A stretch of DNA of 39,984 nucleotides from Basidiobolus ranarum (Eukaryota > Basidiobolomycota > Basidiobolomycetes > Basidiobolales): positions 1 to 39,984 of the forward strand of contig JASJQH010000039.1 of the NCBI GenBank assembly GCA_040143965.1, written 5' to 3'. Shown here one piece after another: positions 1 through 11,084 of this stretch (its first letter is position 1; each line of letters opens with the position of its first letter). The notes below the pieces were generated by a model, which had not been told where the DNA came from, ran no database searches, and saw nothing but the letters and a program-made list of their open reading frames with translations. The position numbers were made by a program, and so were the translations under genes.

Positions 1-207
1 CGTGAAAATCAAGAACACTTGATTCGTCAATCGGCTGGAAAGGACCAAACGATTGTCGAGCTACAAGAGCAAGTGCGGGATCTCATGTTCTTCCTGGATA
101 CACAGCAAAAGATTCAGCAATCACCGGAATTGGCTGAGGGAACCCTCATGATCGAACAAAATCCAAAGCCATTGGACAAGGGGAAGAAAGGACGGAGAAG
201 AAAGTAG
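1..207 (+). CDS. BRAP2/Etp1-type RING ubiquitin ligase, C-terminal end (partial)
   Basis: Only the last 68 codons are inside the window. The open frame begins at base 1 and stops with TAG at 205-207, so the gene continues to the left. The visible part is a coiled-coil-like stretch containing QEQVRDLMFFLDTQQKI, followed by a lysine/arginine-rich tail ending GKKGRRRK. A coiled coil with EQLRDLMF(F/Y)L just before a basic C-terminus is the hallmark end of BRCA1-associated protein 2 (BRAP/IMP; yeast Etp1), which carries RRM-like, RING and UBP-type zinc-finger domains upstream. In that family the protein is an E3 ligase acting on Ras/MAPK scaffolding or ethanol tolerance. The catalytic domains are not visible here, so the identification rests on the tail alone. 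Confidence 0.7.
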   Translation, partial: RENQEHLIRQSAGKDQTIVELQEQVRDLMFFLDTQQKIQQSPELAEGTLMIEQNPKPLDKGKKGRRRK

Positions 208-724
208 ATCTTTGTTGTGAGAGTAGGTGTGAGTGTGAGAGATCAACATCCTCAACTGCTGTATATTTGCACCAACCCAAGTAAAATTGTTAGATCTAAT
301 TTAATGTGATCGCCCGGTACCGGAACGGGATATAGTTAGAAGCCGAAGTTAATAAAGGTGGTGTTATTTGCTCTATCGTCAATCTTCATTCGCACCCTTC
401 ATTTGCTTAGTTGGCAGACCTAACATTGTCCAAGTTCCAAGCCACCATGCTAATCAAATTTATTTAATTTTGTTGAGAAATGTGGGGAGGGAATATGGAT
501 TCTGATTTGATTGTCTTTGATCATTCACCGATTTTTGCCACCCAAGCAAGCAAATTTTCCTTTTCGGCGTGACAACCAGTTTAGATAATTTGCTCTTTGA
601 TATCAAACTCTATACGGCGTATATTTTGCTCTTTTCGAAGCGCATTTCCCACGTTAGTTGTCCCTAGGTTTCAAGACTTCAATTATTTCGACATTCTCGG
701 CTACCTACTTCGCCAATAACGACA
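208..724. other. Intergenic: 3' region of BRAP2-like gene and upstream region of the hydrolase gene
   Basis: No ORF of interest lies here. The first half is presumably 3' UTR of the upstream gene. The second half, up to the ATG at 725, holds pyrimidine-rich tracts and should contain the promoter of the next gene. I see no clear TATA element or repeat. Confidence 0.5.
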
Positions 725-2670
725 ATGCTGAGAACAACTTTCTTCAACCACGTTGTGAAAAATCCAACACCTTTTGTAAGTGCCTCTGGCGCTAGGATGC
801 AAGCTATTACCCGTCAACTTAAAGTATTGTTTGCTTTCCTAAAACATTCTGACCATTACCTCAGCTTACCAATTTCTCTTCTATTCTCACTTGACCGTTC
901 TATCCATAGGTTGAGAGATCTTATAGCACCATTAGCCCCAAGCAGGTACGATCAGCAAGGATTCTAACTATTCGTTTCTAATTTTACTGACTTGAACCTT
1001 CACCAGAACGAAGTCATTCATCAAAAACTTTATGGTGGTCGTACCTTTGTCTTAAACAGACCCAAAGTTTTGAATTCCCTCAACCTTCCCATGATTCGTC
1101 AGATTTATCCTCAACTTCAGGTATTTATCTGATATTATTGTACCGTCTATTCTTTACCCTAATATTTCGTCGGTTGTCATAAAGGCTTGGGAACAGTCCG
1201 ATCTTTGCAAAGTCATCCTCATGAAATCTAACAATCCAAAGGCCTATTGTGCTGGTGGAGACGTTGTTGGTTCGTAAACTTATATTTGTATCATATATAA
1301 TCACCTTACTAAACCATTCAACAAACAGAGGTTACTCAAGGGGCTAAAAACAATAACCCTAACTCTCTCAAGTTCTTCGAGGAAGAATATCGCCTCAACT
1401 ACACTCTCGCTACTTTAAGAACCCCATTCGTAGCTTTGATCAATGGAATCACCAGTAAGAAAATTCTTCATCATATTACTCATATGAAGTGTAATTATTA
1501 ATGATTATTTACCTAGTGGGTGGTGGTGTTGGACTTTCGGTTCATGCTCCTTTCAGAATTGCTACTGAAAATACCCTGTTCGCTATGCCTGAAACTCGAA
1601 TTGGATTCTTCCCAGATGTGGGTGGATCTTTCTTCCTTCCTAGATTGGACGGTGAGACTGGTACTTACCTCGCATTGACCGGTGATAGACTAAAGGGAGA
1701 AGATACTTTGTAAGAGTGGTTTCTTTAAATGTTAAATTATGTCACAATGAGAATAACATAGTATATAGGTACGCCGGTATCGCTACTCATTATGTCCCTG
1801 CCGCTCGTCTTGATGCTTTAGAAGAGAGACTCTGCGAGCTTGACACCTCTGATGCAGAGGTGATTAACCTTGCCATTGAAGACTTTGTTTCCGAACCTAC
1901 TGGACATGAATATAGTCTTGCCAAACATCGTAATGTTATTGACAAGTAAGTATAACATTATAACCTCCACCCTTACCTTTACCATTAATAACATATCGAA
2001 TATAATAGATGCTTCCGTCACGATACCGTAGAAGAAATCATGGAATCACTTGAAAAAGAAGATTCCGACTTCACCAAGAAGACTTTAGCAACTTTGAATG
2101 AGATGTCACCCACCAGCTTGAAGGTTACCCTTCGTGCACTTCGTTCTGGTCGCAAGATGAACATTGCTAATTGTTTCAAGATGGAATATCACTTGGCTCA
2201 GTCATTCTTGGTAAGTTATTCATAGATAAATATTAGATAGCATGTATCTTTTGAAACCAATCATTTCTACCTAGGCCGAACATGACTTTACCGAAGGAGT
2301 GGATAAGGCTTTAGTAAGCAAAACTAGAGATCCTAAATGGACCCCTTCTACTATCACTGGTGTAAGTGACCAATTGGTAGAACAAAAATACTTTGGTGCT
2401 AATCATCCTCACTCTCTCGAACTTCCCGACTCGTTACCTTACCTCGAATACCCCCATCGTCGTATGGCACTTCCCAGTGAAGAAGAGATTCGGAAATTAC
2501 TTACTGGAAATTTAGATCATAATGCAGGATCAGTTCAAATGAGTGAAGAATCCATCATCGAATGGTTCATGTCTGATCGTCAAGGAAAACATGGAGTCAT
2601 CGAAAAAGTACAAGAAACACTCGCCAGAAAAACTAGATCTGTATTGGGTGGACTTAGATGGATTAACTAA
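725..2670 (+). CDS. 3-hydroxyisobutyryl-CoA hydrolase, mitochondrial (HIBCH/Ehd3 family)
   Basis: Nine exons keep phase and encode about 459 residues: 725-775, 910-945, 1007-1120, 1185-1269, 1329-1454, 1517-1709, 1769-1945, 2009-2210 and 2275-2670. The N-terminus ([11 protein letters not shown]...) is basic and hydroxylated like a mitochondrial presequence. The crotonase fold follows: [20 protein letters not shown], the oxyanion-hole segment [20 protein letters not shown] (split across the 1455-1516 intron) and [20 protein letters not shown], which is diagnostic of the ECH_2 hydrolases rather than plain enoyl-CoA hydratases. The long C-terminal half ([13 protein letters not shown]...) also fits HIBCH. 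The family hydrolyses 3-hydroxyisobutyryl-CoA in valine degradation in the mitochondrial matrix. Length matches the fungal family. I chose the start because it gives a presequence and joins in phase to exon 2. Confidence 0.95.
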
Positions 2671-3116
2671 ATAACATCCATGTTATCTTGGATTTGTTGA
2701 ACTCTTAATTGCATTACTTTCCCCCTTCCTCCTCTTCTTCTTCCCTCACTTTTATCCTTTCCATCTCCCTTCCCTCAACTTGCATTTCAATAAATGGACG
2801 GCTATGCATTAAATATGGGTTAGTGTGAGAAAAGAATTGGAATTTATTGATGGAATTCCATCAATATCAGATATTACTGTTACATAGTGGATGGGGGAAT
2901 CTGAAGAGGGTACCAAGATATACTTCATCCCGAGCACATTCAAGATGGAAAAAAATAAAAGATACATATTCTGCTACTAACAAAATGGGAATACGTAGAT
3001 TAAGAAATAAAAATATCGAGGTTTCTTTCTGGTTAAAAAAAGAGAGGAGAGGAAGATTTTGTTAAAATGAAATTTCTTCGAAGCAAAATTCGGGTGGAAT
3101 ATGGATTATGATCGCT
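2671..3116. other. Convergent intergenic region with pyrimidine-rich 3' UTR
   Basis: This lies between two tail-to-tail genes. It begins with a strongly C/T-rich stretch (about 2715-2785) followed by AATAAA at about 2789, a plausible polyadenylation signal for the hydrolase. The short ORF inside (2847-3065) has no family features and is probably UTR sequence. Confidence 0.45.
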
Positions 3117-4620
3117 CTAAATGAGCCTGGTACAAATAATCCCAACAAACAGTCTAATTATCCAATGGAAGGACCCTTGAATGGTTGAACCGCTAGATCC
3201 TTGGATGGTGCCGGAAGCGCCAGTTTTTGGTAGTATCTCCAGCAGAGGCTTGGGATTAGGATTGATGGTGTATCCAAGGGATTGCAATACAAAGCCTAAC
3301 TGTGGACCAACGGGCCCACCAATATAACCACCAGTCTTATCAATGCTCGTCTTCAAGGACACACCACGGTCCTCCATGTATCTCATCAGAAAATCGGCGG
3401 TATTCGAGTATGTCTTGAAATCAAAGTGAGATATGGAGCTTCCCTGGACATATGGATTCAACGTAGTTTCAAGGATAATGGGGGTATTGGATCCTGTAGT
3501 ATTTTTGGGTAGGAAAGCGAGGGTCTTTCCAGTCGTAGATAAGTTCAAAATTCGACCGGCATCCTTGGCCTGGGGTGATAACGAAAATGTCTTGGAAAAC
3601 TCCTCCTCATTGTGGAAAATGGTCCCTGGCCCACTTGCAAAGCTATTCAACGTGTCAGTGATCTCGGAAAGTGGCTTTAATGAGGGGTATTCGACTAGGT
3701 ATTTGTCAAAAACATTCTCCACAAACCCAGCAAATACATACAGATCGGAGGAGTTGGAGATTAATATATTCGGCGTCAAATACTGAGGAATATCATTGAC
3801 ATAGTCCATCCAGGCAGAAGAAAAGCCCAACCCATGAATTAATTCATGAATGATCACAAATAGAAAATCACTCTGTGTGGATTTGATGGTACCATCTCCC
3901 TAGAAATCCCGATAAGCTACCATTGAGTATTATTCATATATCACTTGCAATTTAGACAATACCAACCTCAAACCAGAAATCCACATCAGCATTGAAAGTG
4001 GCGATAATATCATATGGGCTAAACTTGGGATGCTTCGTTAGCCCTTTCTGTTTCAAGAGCGCTTGAGGAAAGGAACGCTTTCGCCCGTCGTCATCGGTAA
4101 GAATGATCGTTCTAGCTGGTCCTGCACTTCCTATATACCAATATGCCAGTTAGGACATAGAACTTATCATGGTCGTTGTGGGAAGAAGTAGGTTACCTAG
4201 AATTTTATATTGCGTACTGCATTCATTGTATTCTTCACAGAAGCGTACATAAGAAGCATTTACAGTGAGAGGCTCCTTCAGTATTACCACGTTCGAAATG
4301 AGTTTGAAAGCAGTATCAAACGCAGCTCGGACTTTATTACACTGAGTTTTGTCCGCTGTGCAATAGAAATTTAGGTTCATATTGGTCGCCTCACCCCCAG
4401 CAGACATAACACGGTCACCTTTGATGGTTTTTATGTTCTCTACTAAACCACAATCTACTTTGACTTTGGAATTCTTAATCCATGGCGTGAGATTGTCGTA
4501 ACATATCTGGTCCCCAGTAAGTAAAGTTTCTCCTTGTACGAAAATTAATAATTGAAAAAGTATAACTGAAGCAGATACTATAAAAGGTCGATAGAAGCGC
4601 ATCGCATTTGTAGCCTTCAA
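3117..4620 (-). CDS. Secreted HExxH zincin-like protein, probably GPI-anchored
   Basis: Three exons on the minus strand (4620-4197, 4130-3967, 3899-3117) join in phase to about 456 residues. The first 30 residues form a signal peptide with hydrophobic core FIVSASVILFQLLIFV. The middle carries IIHELIHGLGFSSAW, a zinc-metalloprotease HExxH helix followed by Gly-Leu-Gly-Phe as in metzincin-like and related fungal zincins. The residue where metzincins place their third histidine is serine, so the third ligand is unknown. Several cysteines in the N-terminal half suggest disulfides. The C-terminus is a Ser/Gly-rich linker followed by a hydrophobic segment with isoleucine, leucine and valine, as in GPI attachment signals. 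I do not recognise a named family. Secretion and a zinc-binding fold are well supported; proteolysis is inferred. An alternative start is Met7. Confidence 0.75.
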
Positions 4621-5220
4621 GGGAAGTTATTTCGAGATAATTAGCGAGCTCTATTGGCCGCTAGCCACTCTTTTCTTGGAAGATAAGGAGAAGCAGGAAA
4701 GAGTGGTATTTACCAGAACACAAGAATAAATTAGTTAATGATTCTTAAAAATTCGGACTTTTTGCAAGGAGGAGAGTATAAGAAGGAGAGTACAAGATTG
4801 ATTGAGGATATACGATGTATCACCCAGTTGATTAGTTAAGGGGAAGGGTTAACCCAAGCCGGTAAGCGATCACAAAAGGCCAAATCATTTACAAAGTAAT
4901 GAGAATAACGATTGTGTTGACAAATTGTTGTTGTTTCAATAGCAGTTACAACAAAGTCTTAAAATTGGAACTTGGGTCTACTTCTTGTACGGTTCAGATC
5001 TGCAGGTAATCAATATCCAATTAATAATTTAATGCAAATCCATCAAAGCGACAAACTAGAGTTCAAACTGTCTCCTATTCGATATGTGGATAAGTAATAG
5101 GCTACACGCTGTAAATTCGTGTCACAATCACAGTTGAAACCAACTGTTTCATCCTAATTTGTAACCACAATACATATCTGCTTGGTTACTTCTCAGAATG
5201 TAACAAACAACGAATAAAAA

Positions 5221-5302
5221 CATTGAGCAGAGGTTCGAACTCATGCCTCCGAATCAACTACGACCTGACTACAGCGCTTTAAGCCGCTTAGCCATCTCGA
5301 CT
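5221..5302 (-). pseudogene. Degenerate tRNA-Leu(CAG)-like gene
   Basis: Read on the minus strand, this 82-nt segment has a perfect A box (TGGCTAAGCGG), a near-consensus B box (AGTTCGAACCT) and the overall layout of a type-2 (Leu/Ser) tRNA. A TTTTT run, the Pol III terminator, follows immediately (plus strand 5216-5220). Aligned to eukaryotic tRNA-Leu, the anticodon loop reads GTCAGGT, giving anticodon CAG. The D arm pairs (GCT/AGC). The acceptor stem, T stem (two mismatches) and long variable arm pair poorly, and the anticodon stem relies on wobble pairs. It therefore looks like a decayed tRNA-Leu copy or a tRNA-derived element rather than a working tRNA. A covariance-model scan would decide. 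Confidence 0.5.
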
Positions 5303-5337
5303 TCCGTAGGTTGAAGGAAAATCCAAAATTATGCTAG

Positions 5338-5353
5338 TATATATATATATATA
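5338..5353. repeat. (TA)8 microsatellite
   Basis: An uninterrupted TA dinucleotide run in the intergenic region just beyond the tRNA-like sequence. Likely length-polymorphic; no function inferred. Confidence 0.8.
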
Positions 5354-5555
5354 GGATTAGTTTATCTTGTTTAGTATTTGATCAAAATACATATTTTGGA
5401 TTAAATCTAGATGTAAGAATTTCGAGATTAATGTATTGAGTGACATGGAATGTGACTTGATTGAAAAATTTCTTAATTCTTGATATTCCTCGAGTGTATA
5501 GAGACTATATAGTTAGCTTTACAAGTAGAAACACTCTGCCAAGTTAAAAAGCGCA

Positions 5556-7036
5556 ATGCAGAGAGTTACTCGTTTGGCACTTCGGCCTATGGTGCCTATA
5601 TCCAGCGCGGCTAAATTTCAACCTAGGATTCCCGTTAACTTGTATGTTCTGTTATATCTCTCATGATTCTAGTCAATTTACTTAACGGTACAATAATTAA
5701 ATAGCTTGCATGTTCAACGCCAGGAGTTCACAAAGTGAGTTTTCTTAGACTCTGTTCATGTTATGTTTATACTAATCCATGCTTTAGGTCTTTGGTTTAT
5801 TCTCGCGCATATTCCACTTCTAAGGCGCCTATCTCCATTCAAGATAGAATTCAAAACTGGGCGAATAATCTTAGTTGGGAAAGGATGAAAGAGCTAGCTC
5901 GTTTCTATAAAAATGGTTTAAAGCAAGTCTGGATTAATAATGAAAAAACCAAACTTTTGAAAATCAAACAATCTCAAGGATATCAATTAACTAGAAAGGA
6001 ATTTCAGTTGGTAGGTTTGTTTCTGTCGACAAGACTTTTTCACAGGATTAATAGAATTTTTTGTCCCACTTGATATAGGTTAGCAAGGCTCCGAAAGACT
6101 TTCGTAAACTTATCCCCTTCGGTTTGTTAGCTTTGGTTCTTCCTGAAGTTATCCCACTCATTATTGGCTTTGCTCCCGGTTTCGTCCCAACAACCTGTGT
6201 TACTTCTTCTCAATTGGTATACAGTGATTAATAACGCCCGTTTGTTGAAACATATTGCTGAGTTCTAGGATTTTCTAGGAAAAGCAACGCATGAAAGTCA
6301 ACCACAAGCGCTCTATCATTACTAGAAACGTGATAAAGTCATCGTTCCAGAATCAGGTCAGTGAAATCAAGTACATTGATACAGTTCCTAGTTTTTAACA
6401 GCCAGTTCTGATATCTAGATCAAACCCAAAGACTTTAAGGATGCTCACAAGGTGGCTCAGCTGGCCAAGAAATTCCCAGGTGATTTTGATTTGGCTAATA
6501 TTAATCGCAACTGGTTAAAGGGATACTGCAGGTAAGATCAAGTGGATGAAACGAATATCAATCACCAGCCTTTATTCAATCCAATCACAAGCTAACTTCT
6601 GGGTACTTTAGATACATGAGTCTCTCGGAGTTTGGTACCAAGAAGATGCTTGAAAACAGACTGAAAAAGCATTTCGATTATTTAACAGTCGATGACAAGG
6701 TTTGTGATCTACTTTCGTAAATCTCTGACCAATTTATTGACTCTGTTTGGATTCTTCGTAGTTGATCCGCAATGAAGGAGTTGAATCTTTGACAATCGAA
6801 GAGCTCGAAGCTGCTAATGAAGAGCGTGGAATGTAAGCGCTTCATCGTGACCTTTACATTGCTGTATATTCTTAACATGTTGATTTAGGCGCGGAATCGA
6901 AGTCTCTCCTGCTCAAATGCGTCGCTCGTTGGAGGATTGGATTGATCTTAACTTACAGAAAGATCCACCTATCCCTCTTGGTCTTATGGTGTTCAGTCGA
7001 GCCTTCATAATGGGACAAAAGCCTAGACTCAAGTGA
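5556..7036 (+). CDS. LETM1-domain mitochondrial inner-membrane protein
   Basis: Nine exons (5556-5641, 5705-5734, 5788-6010, 6079-6216, 6279-6356, 6419-6531, 6612-6699, 6762-6832, 6889-7036) encode about 324 residues. The N-terminus (MQRVTRLALRP...) and the later YSRAYSTSKAP look like a mitochondrial presequence. The LETM1 signature follows: LTRKEFQLVSKAPKDFRKLI, then one membrane segment (PFGLLALVLPEVIPLIIGFAPGF in two adjacent blocks), then the helical matrix domain with FGTKKMLENRLKKHF and SLTIEELEAANEERGM. LETM1 and Mdm38-type proteins act in K+/H+ or Ca2+/H+ exchange and bind mitochondrial ribosomes. At 324 residues this is shorter than LETM1 itself and closer to the LETMD1-like or shorter fungal paralogs, without EF-hand or long coiled-coil tail. 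Exon joins are in phase throughout. Confidence 0.9.
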
Positions 7037-7325
7037 AGACAAAACACCATTGGCATTTACCGTAATATTTTGCCATAAATCTACAAGTGTTCATTTTAGA
7101 GTCAATTCATCAGTCAATTTGGAATGCGGTATTCTTGACATTTTTTAAAAGGCTACATTTGCCAATCATGATAAATAAATACCACCACATATACTTGGTT
7201 TTATGCATAATATTTATTTGATATGATTTTGAGGATAATTACTACGAGTGCAAAATTCAAAGAATGATGGTCAAGATGCTGCAGAATTTAGGTAGTATAG
7301 AGATGCTATGTTGGCTGATTGTCTT
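7037..7325. other. Short convergent intergenic region
   Basis: 3' regions of the LETM1-like (plus) and Aha1-like (minus) genes. AATAAATA at about 7173-7182 could serve polyadenylation. Nothing else is seen. Confidence 0.4.
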
Positions 7326-8867
7326 CTACACGAATTTGAATATTAAGTAACCTGCGCCAGCCACCAACAAGCCTGCTGCTGAATAGATATAGAATGATTT
7401 CTCGGCTTTAGCACGCTGCTCAGCTCGGGCTTGTTTCTTCTTCTTGCGCTCCATCAGAACTTGCAATGGTTGCCAATAATGAAGCTTCCACTTATGTGTA
7501 GCTACATTGAGCTGTCCTCTAGGAATGTCTTTCTGCTGGAGATTTAGAGCTGTGCCCTCCTCAACTTCCTCCAAAGTAAGTGTGACGTTTGTGAGAACAC
7601 CTAAAAGAATGTTAGCATAGAAAATCTTAAAAACATTTAGATGCTCATTAAAGCTACCTTCAGCCCAACTAGACAAACGCCATTCCATTACAATCTTCTC
7701 CTCAGGGATCTAAATTCATTCTGGCTCAGTGTCGATTCAAACCATTTGAAATGTAATGTGATATAGGAACTTACAATTTCAAGGAACTTTCCGGATATTT
7801 CTCCATTGAAAAGTTCAAACCTACCCCCCACTTGCCCGTCGATCTTAGTGGCAGTTCGTGACCACGAGTGAACTCTTTTCTGATTCATTAGTAGGCCGTA
7901 GAGTGCTTTCTGGTTGATGGGAAATACGATACGATCCGAATAATCGTTTGTGTTCTTAACGGTGTTGATAGCAGCTGATGATGCTTGCTTGGTTATGGTA
8001 CTCGTTTTAGAGGTGGATATTGGTGGAGCTGCAGTGGCGGGTGTAGATGAGTTATTGGAAGTTGGCTGGGTTTGTAATTCAGAAGGATCAATATAAACAT
8101 CCTTCACATGAGCTAAACAAATTGTAAAGGTTTAATGTTCTACTGAATTTTGAAAGACTAGTTTTGAGCAAGTTACCTTCAGCCAAATCCTTTGAGAACT
8201 TCGAGAGTTTTTTTCGTAATTCTTGGGTTAATTTTTTGTGTACGACTTGTTTGATATCATATTTATCTGAAGTATCTTCGTGAACAGTAATGTTGAACTG
8301 AAATCACGAAGGGAATTAAGGAAGAAGGGATTTGGTAAGTTAACCAAGTTCAGTGTAGAAGTACACAATATATTCATATACTGACCACATAATCGTCAAA
8401 ATCACTATCGTGAGCAACCTCAGGAATGTGTATTTTCCCACTAGCTTGAGTTCCACTGTTATCTGACCCAGTCCAATTCAAAGTTATCTGTAAATCGAAT
8501 AAAGTGAAGATCTTTCCTTTCCTTTGATTCAAATCTACATCTCCAATAACTTCGGTCACAGAAGTGGTCTTCACGGATATTCCTTTATCCGAGGCTTCAA
8601 TATCCCTCAGCTCACGAGAAAAATACTCTTTAGCCCAAGGAGCGCAATTCTTTTCGGTCCTTTATAATAATCAGCACGAAAATGATTTATTAACTTCAAG
8701 TAAACAGAAAAGTAGTGTAGGTAAATTAGATCATACCAATGCCTATAACAAGTCACAAAGTTCAAAGTATTTGGTGGGGGCATTGTCAGTTTAAGTATAC
8801 TACAGTTTAACAGGTATTCACCGGCTTACCAGTTATTCACGTTCTTCCAATTTGCTTGAGTTGACAT
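7326..8867 (-). CDS. AHA1: Aha1-type Hsp90 ATPase activator with C-terminal transmembrane tail
   Basis: Six exons (8867-8830, 8659-8386, 8297-8177, 8112-7775, 7709-7658, 7600-7326) join in phase to 365 residues. The N-terminal Aha1_N domain starts NWKNVNNWTEKNCAPWAKEY; the usual NNWHWTEKN loses two residues at the first splice junction. It continues with GDVDLNQRKGKIFTLFDLQI and IHIPEVAHDSDFDDYVF. A Ser/Thr-rich linker leads to the AHSA1/START-like domain (RVHSWSRTATKIDGQVGGRF, IVMEWRLSSWAEG, TLEEVEEGTALNL). The family binds the Hsp90 middle domain and stimulates its ATPase in the cytosol. Instead of the usual ending, the protein continues with a K/R-rich segment (ERKKKKQARAEQRAKAEK) and a 22-residue hydrophobic stretch (FYIYSAAGLLVAGAGYLIF...) ending at the stop. 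That is the layout of a tail-anchored membrane protein. The tail lies in the same uninterrupted exon as conserved Aha1 sequence. Confidence 0.93.
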
Positions 8868-9339
8868 GATCTCAACAAGCTCAGCTCTCGTCAATGTAAA
8901 GGGTTAACCTAAGCTTTGATAATGCACTTGTTTCAGAGGTGAATTTTTTGTTCGACAGATTTCTATGGTGGTGATGATTCGCCAATTAAATTATTCCCAT
9001 TCTTCCTTATATAATCGCTATGATGCTAAATTTCATCATAAAATAGCAGTCTTGTGCCTCCTTAAACATGGACGGGAGCGACTCAATTCATCGACACTTT
9101 ATTATTTTGAAGCAAAATTTTCGGCATACTCTTCATCAGCCACGAAGGAAATACCAGAAGATATGTATACGTATATATTAAATCAATGAACAAACTAAAC
9201 TCCTCAAAAGTGGGTCAACCAAAATAAACGAACCTATAAGCCAAGTATTTAAAGAAAAGAGAGTGCAGGCAATGTACAAATCAATAGTGAAACAAAAAAC
9301 AGATTATTCACCCAAAAGGCAATAATAAATGTGAAAACA
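8868..9339. other. Intergenic: upstream of Aha1-like gene, downstream of Csm1-like gene
   Basis: Both flanking genes are on the minus strand. The short ORF here (8965-9189) has no recognisable features. The region should contain the Aha1-like promoter and the 3' UTR of the Csm1-like gene. No motif stands out. Confidence 0.4.
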
Positions 9340-11084
9340 CTAATGTTTCTTGGCCTCTTTCTTGAGTGAATCAAGTGCTCGCCAAAAGAAGAGACTCGCG
9401 TACGCTTTCTTAAAGGAGATCGCTTCATTGAAGTAACTAGGAATCTGTTCAATCAAATCAGCGTCTTTTTCTTCGTCAAGTAATGGTTCGTAATGGAAAG
9501 TTTCTGGATCGTCCAAGTCCTGTCGAAGCACATATCTCAAGGCTATCATACATTAATTTTAGCATTAGATCGATACAAAATCAAAATAATAGAACTTGTT
9601 CACATACTTCCTTTACTGCCAGTTTGCTCACACTTGAAAACTATATCTTGATCAGTTCTCTCGATCTGAACAACGGTTAGCTGAGACAGCTGCTGATAAA
9701 GCTGGAGAGATAAATCCAAGCTTGGGTTATCCTGGGCAGTTTTCACTCCGTTCATTTTTTCGTTCTTGGCCTCTATTTTCTCCACTAAGTAGAAGGACAA
9801 GGACAGTGTTAATGTATGTATGGAAAACCCACTAAAGTTGAATACTCAATGCTTACATTGCTTATTTAAGCTTTCAAGCTCTTCGGCCTGCTTTTCCAAA
9901 AGTTTTTGGTTTTCAAGTTGCTTCTTCACACTTTTTTGCTCCTTAAGTTTTGCAAGTTCCTTTTTTAATCGCTGGATGGCCTCGTCTGAAGCTTCAAATC
10001 GTTTCTCTGCATTATTTTTATACTCACTAAATGTGTTTTCGGCGTCTTGAATGCCAACTCTCTTTAACTCTTCATATTTCTTGGTCAACTCCTCCAATTG
10101 TTTGTTCGCTTTCCGTAGTTCCTCCATATTCTTTATATCCGTGGCAGTTGCCGAGGATGTAGAAGTTTTTTTTCCATTGACCATTCTAGTTGAAAGCGGC
10201 TTGTCCACTTTACTTGATTTCTTAGTAGATGGTGACTCGTCTAAATTCGACGAAGTAGCGGATATATTCAAAGCTGGAGACTCTGGTGTTTTCGTGTTAA
10301 CTCGTGTTCTAACACGTTTAGTAGGAGGCGAATTATCGTCAGATAAGGACGCTCTTTTCTTAGCCCCGCGAGTTTTGGGTTTTAGGTTCTGTTCAACATT
10401 ATCGTCCAATTCAGGATCGGACTCTAACTGACCACGAGCGGTAGATTTAGATGATTTGCTTTTGGATCCTGCGGAAAGTTTGCTCTTAGGACCGGCTCTA
10501 CTTTTGGGCTTTTCTCTACTTTCAGGTTCTGTTATATCATCAACTGACTCCGTGATTACCTTGGATTTGAGCATCTGACGAGATTTAGATTGCACTGCTT
10601 TTCTGGGATGCTCAGGTGTATTATCTGGGGTAGGCTTGGCTACTTGCTTTCTTTTTGATTGACCCTTGTTAGCTATGACATCCTTACTAGAAACATGACG
10701 AGGAGAGCGGCGTATGGGTGTTCCGTCGCTTCCAACTATAGTGGTTGTAATAAAAAACCGATTAGAACCTATAAAACGCGAATTCAAGTAGCACTTAAAA
10801 TATAAACCTACTGGCAAGTTCATCGTCATCATGATCCATGGGGGATTTAGCTACAATAAAAAAGACAAAAATTAGTTTCGATTTTGAACGTCTGTAAATC
10901 AACACCTACCTGTTTGCTTACTGTTTGTCGGACGACTGCGACTTTTAGTGGTTTTTTTAGGAGTCTAGTACGTGTTGTAAAAGTTAGCTCAAGTGTTTAT
11001 TCAAACGTTTTTAGAGTGTATTTAACCTACCGGAGAATCAACCTCCAGGACTACTTTGGGTTTGGTGGTTCTCTTGGGTGGCAT
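9340..11084 (-). CDS. Monopolin subunit Csm1/Pcs1
   Basis: Six exons (11084-11031, 10964-10910, 10850-10812, 10768-9857, 9784-9608, 9542-9340) give about 479 residues. The third intron may instead end at 10736, which would shorten the protein by 11 residues. The first ~230 residues are basic and disordered, with SP/TP sites (IRRSPRH, DNTPEHP, TPESPALN). A coiled coil follows (ELRKANKQLEELTKKYEELK through LEKQAEELESLNKQ). The C-terminal ~115 residues match the Csm1/Pcs1 globular domain: LYQQLSQLTVVQIERTDQDI, FKCEQTGSKGTLRYVL, FHYEPLLDEEKDADLIEQIP and YFNEAISFKKAYASLFFWRA. In yeasts this subunit forms the V-shaped monopolin complex that clamps kinetochore microtubule sites and acts at rDNA. The long basic N-terminus probably contacts chromatin. 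Confidence 0.9.

Larger units (their letters stand above)
4621..5555. other. Intergenic region holding a tRNA-like sequence and a TA microsatellite
   Basis: This lies between the 5' ends of two divergent genes, so both promoters should be here. The only recognisable items are the tRNA-Leu-like sequence at 5221-5302 and the (TA)8 run at 5338-5353. No protein-coding exon is evident. Confidence 0.5.

Noticed and set aside
3433-3786. 117-codon plus-strand ORF
   Set aside because: Antisense to the HExxH protein's last exon.
9820-10431. Plus-strand ORFs of 76 and 126 codons
   Set aside because: Antisense to the well-supported Csm1/Pcs1 exon 4; Ser/Phe-rich composition is the mirror of Lys/Glu codons.
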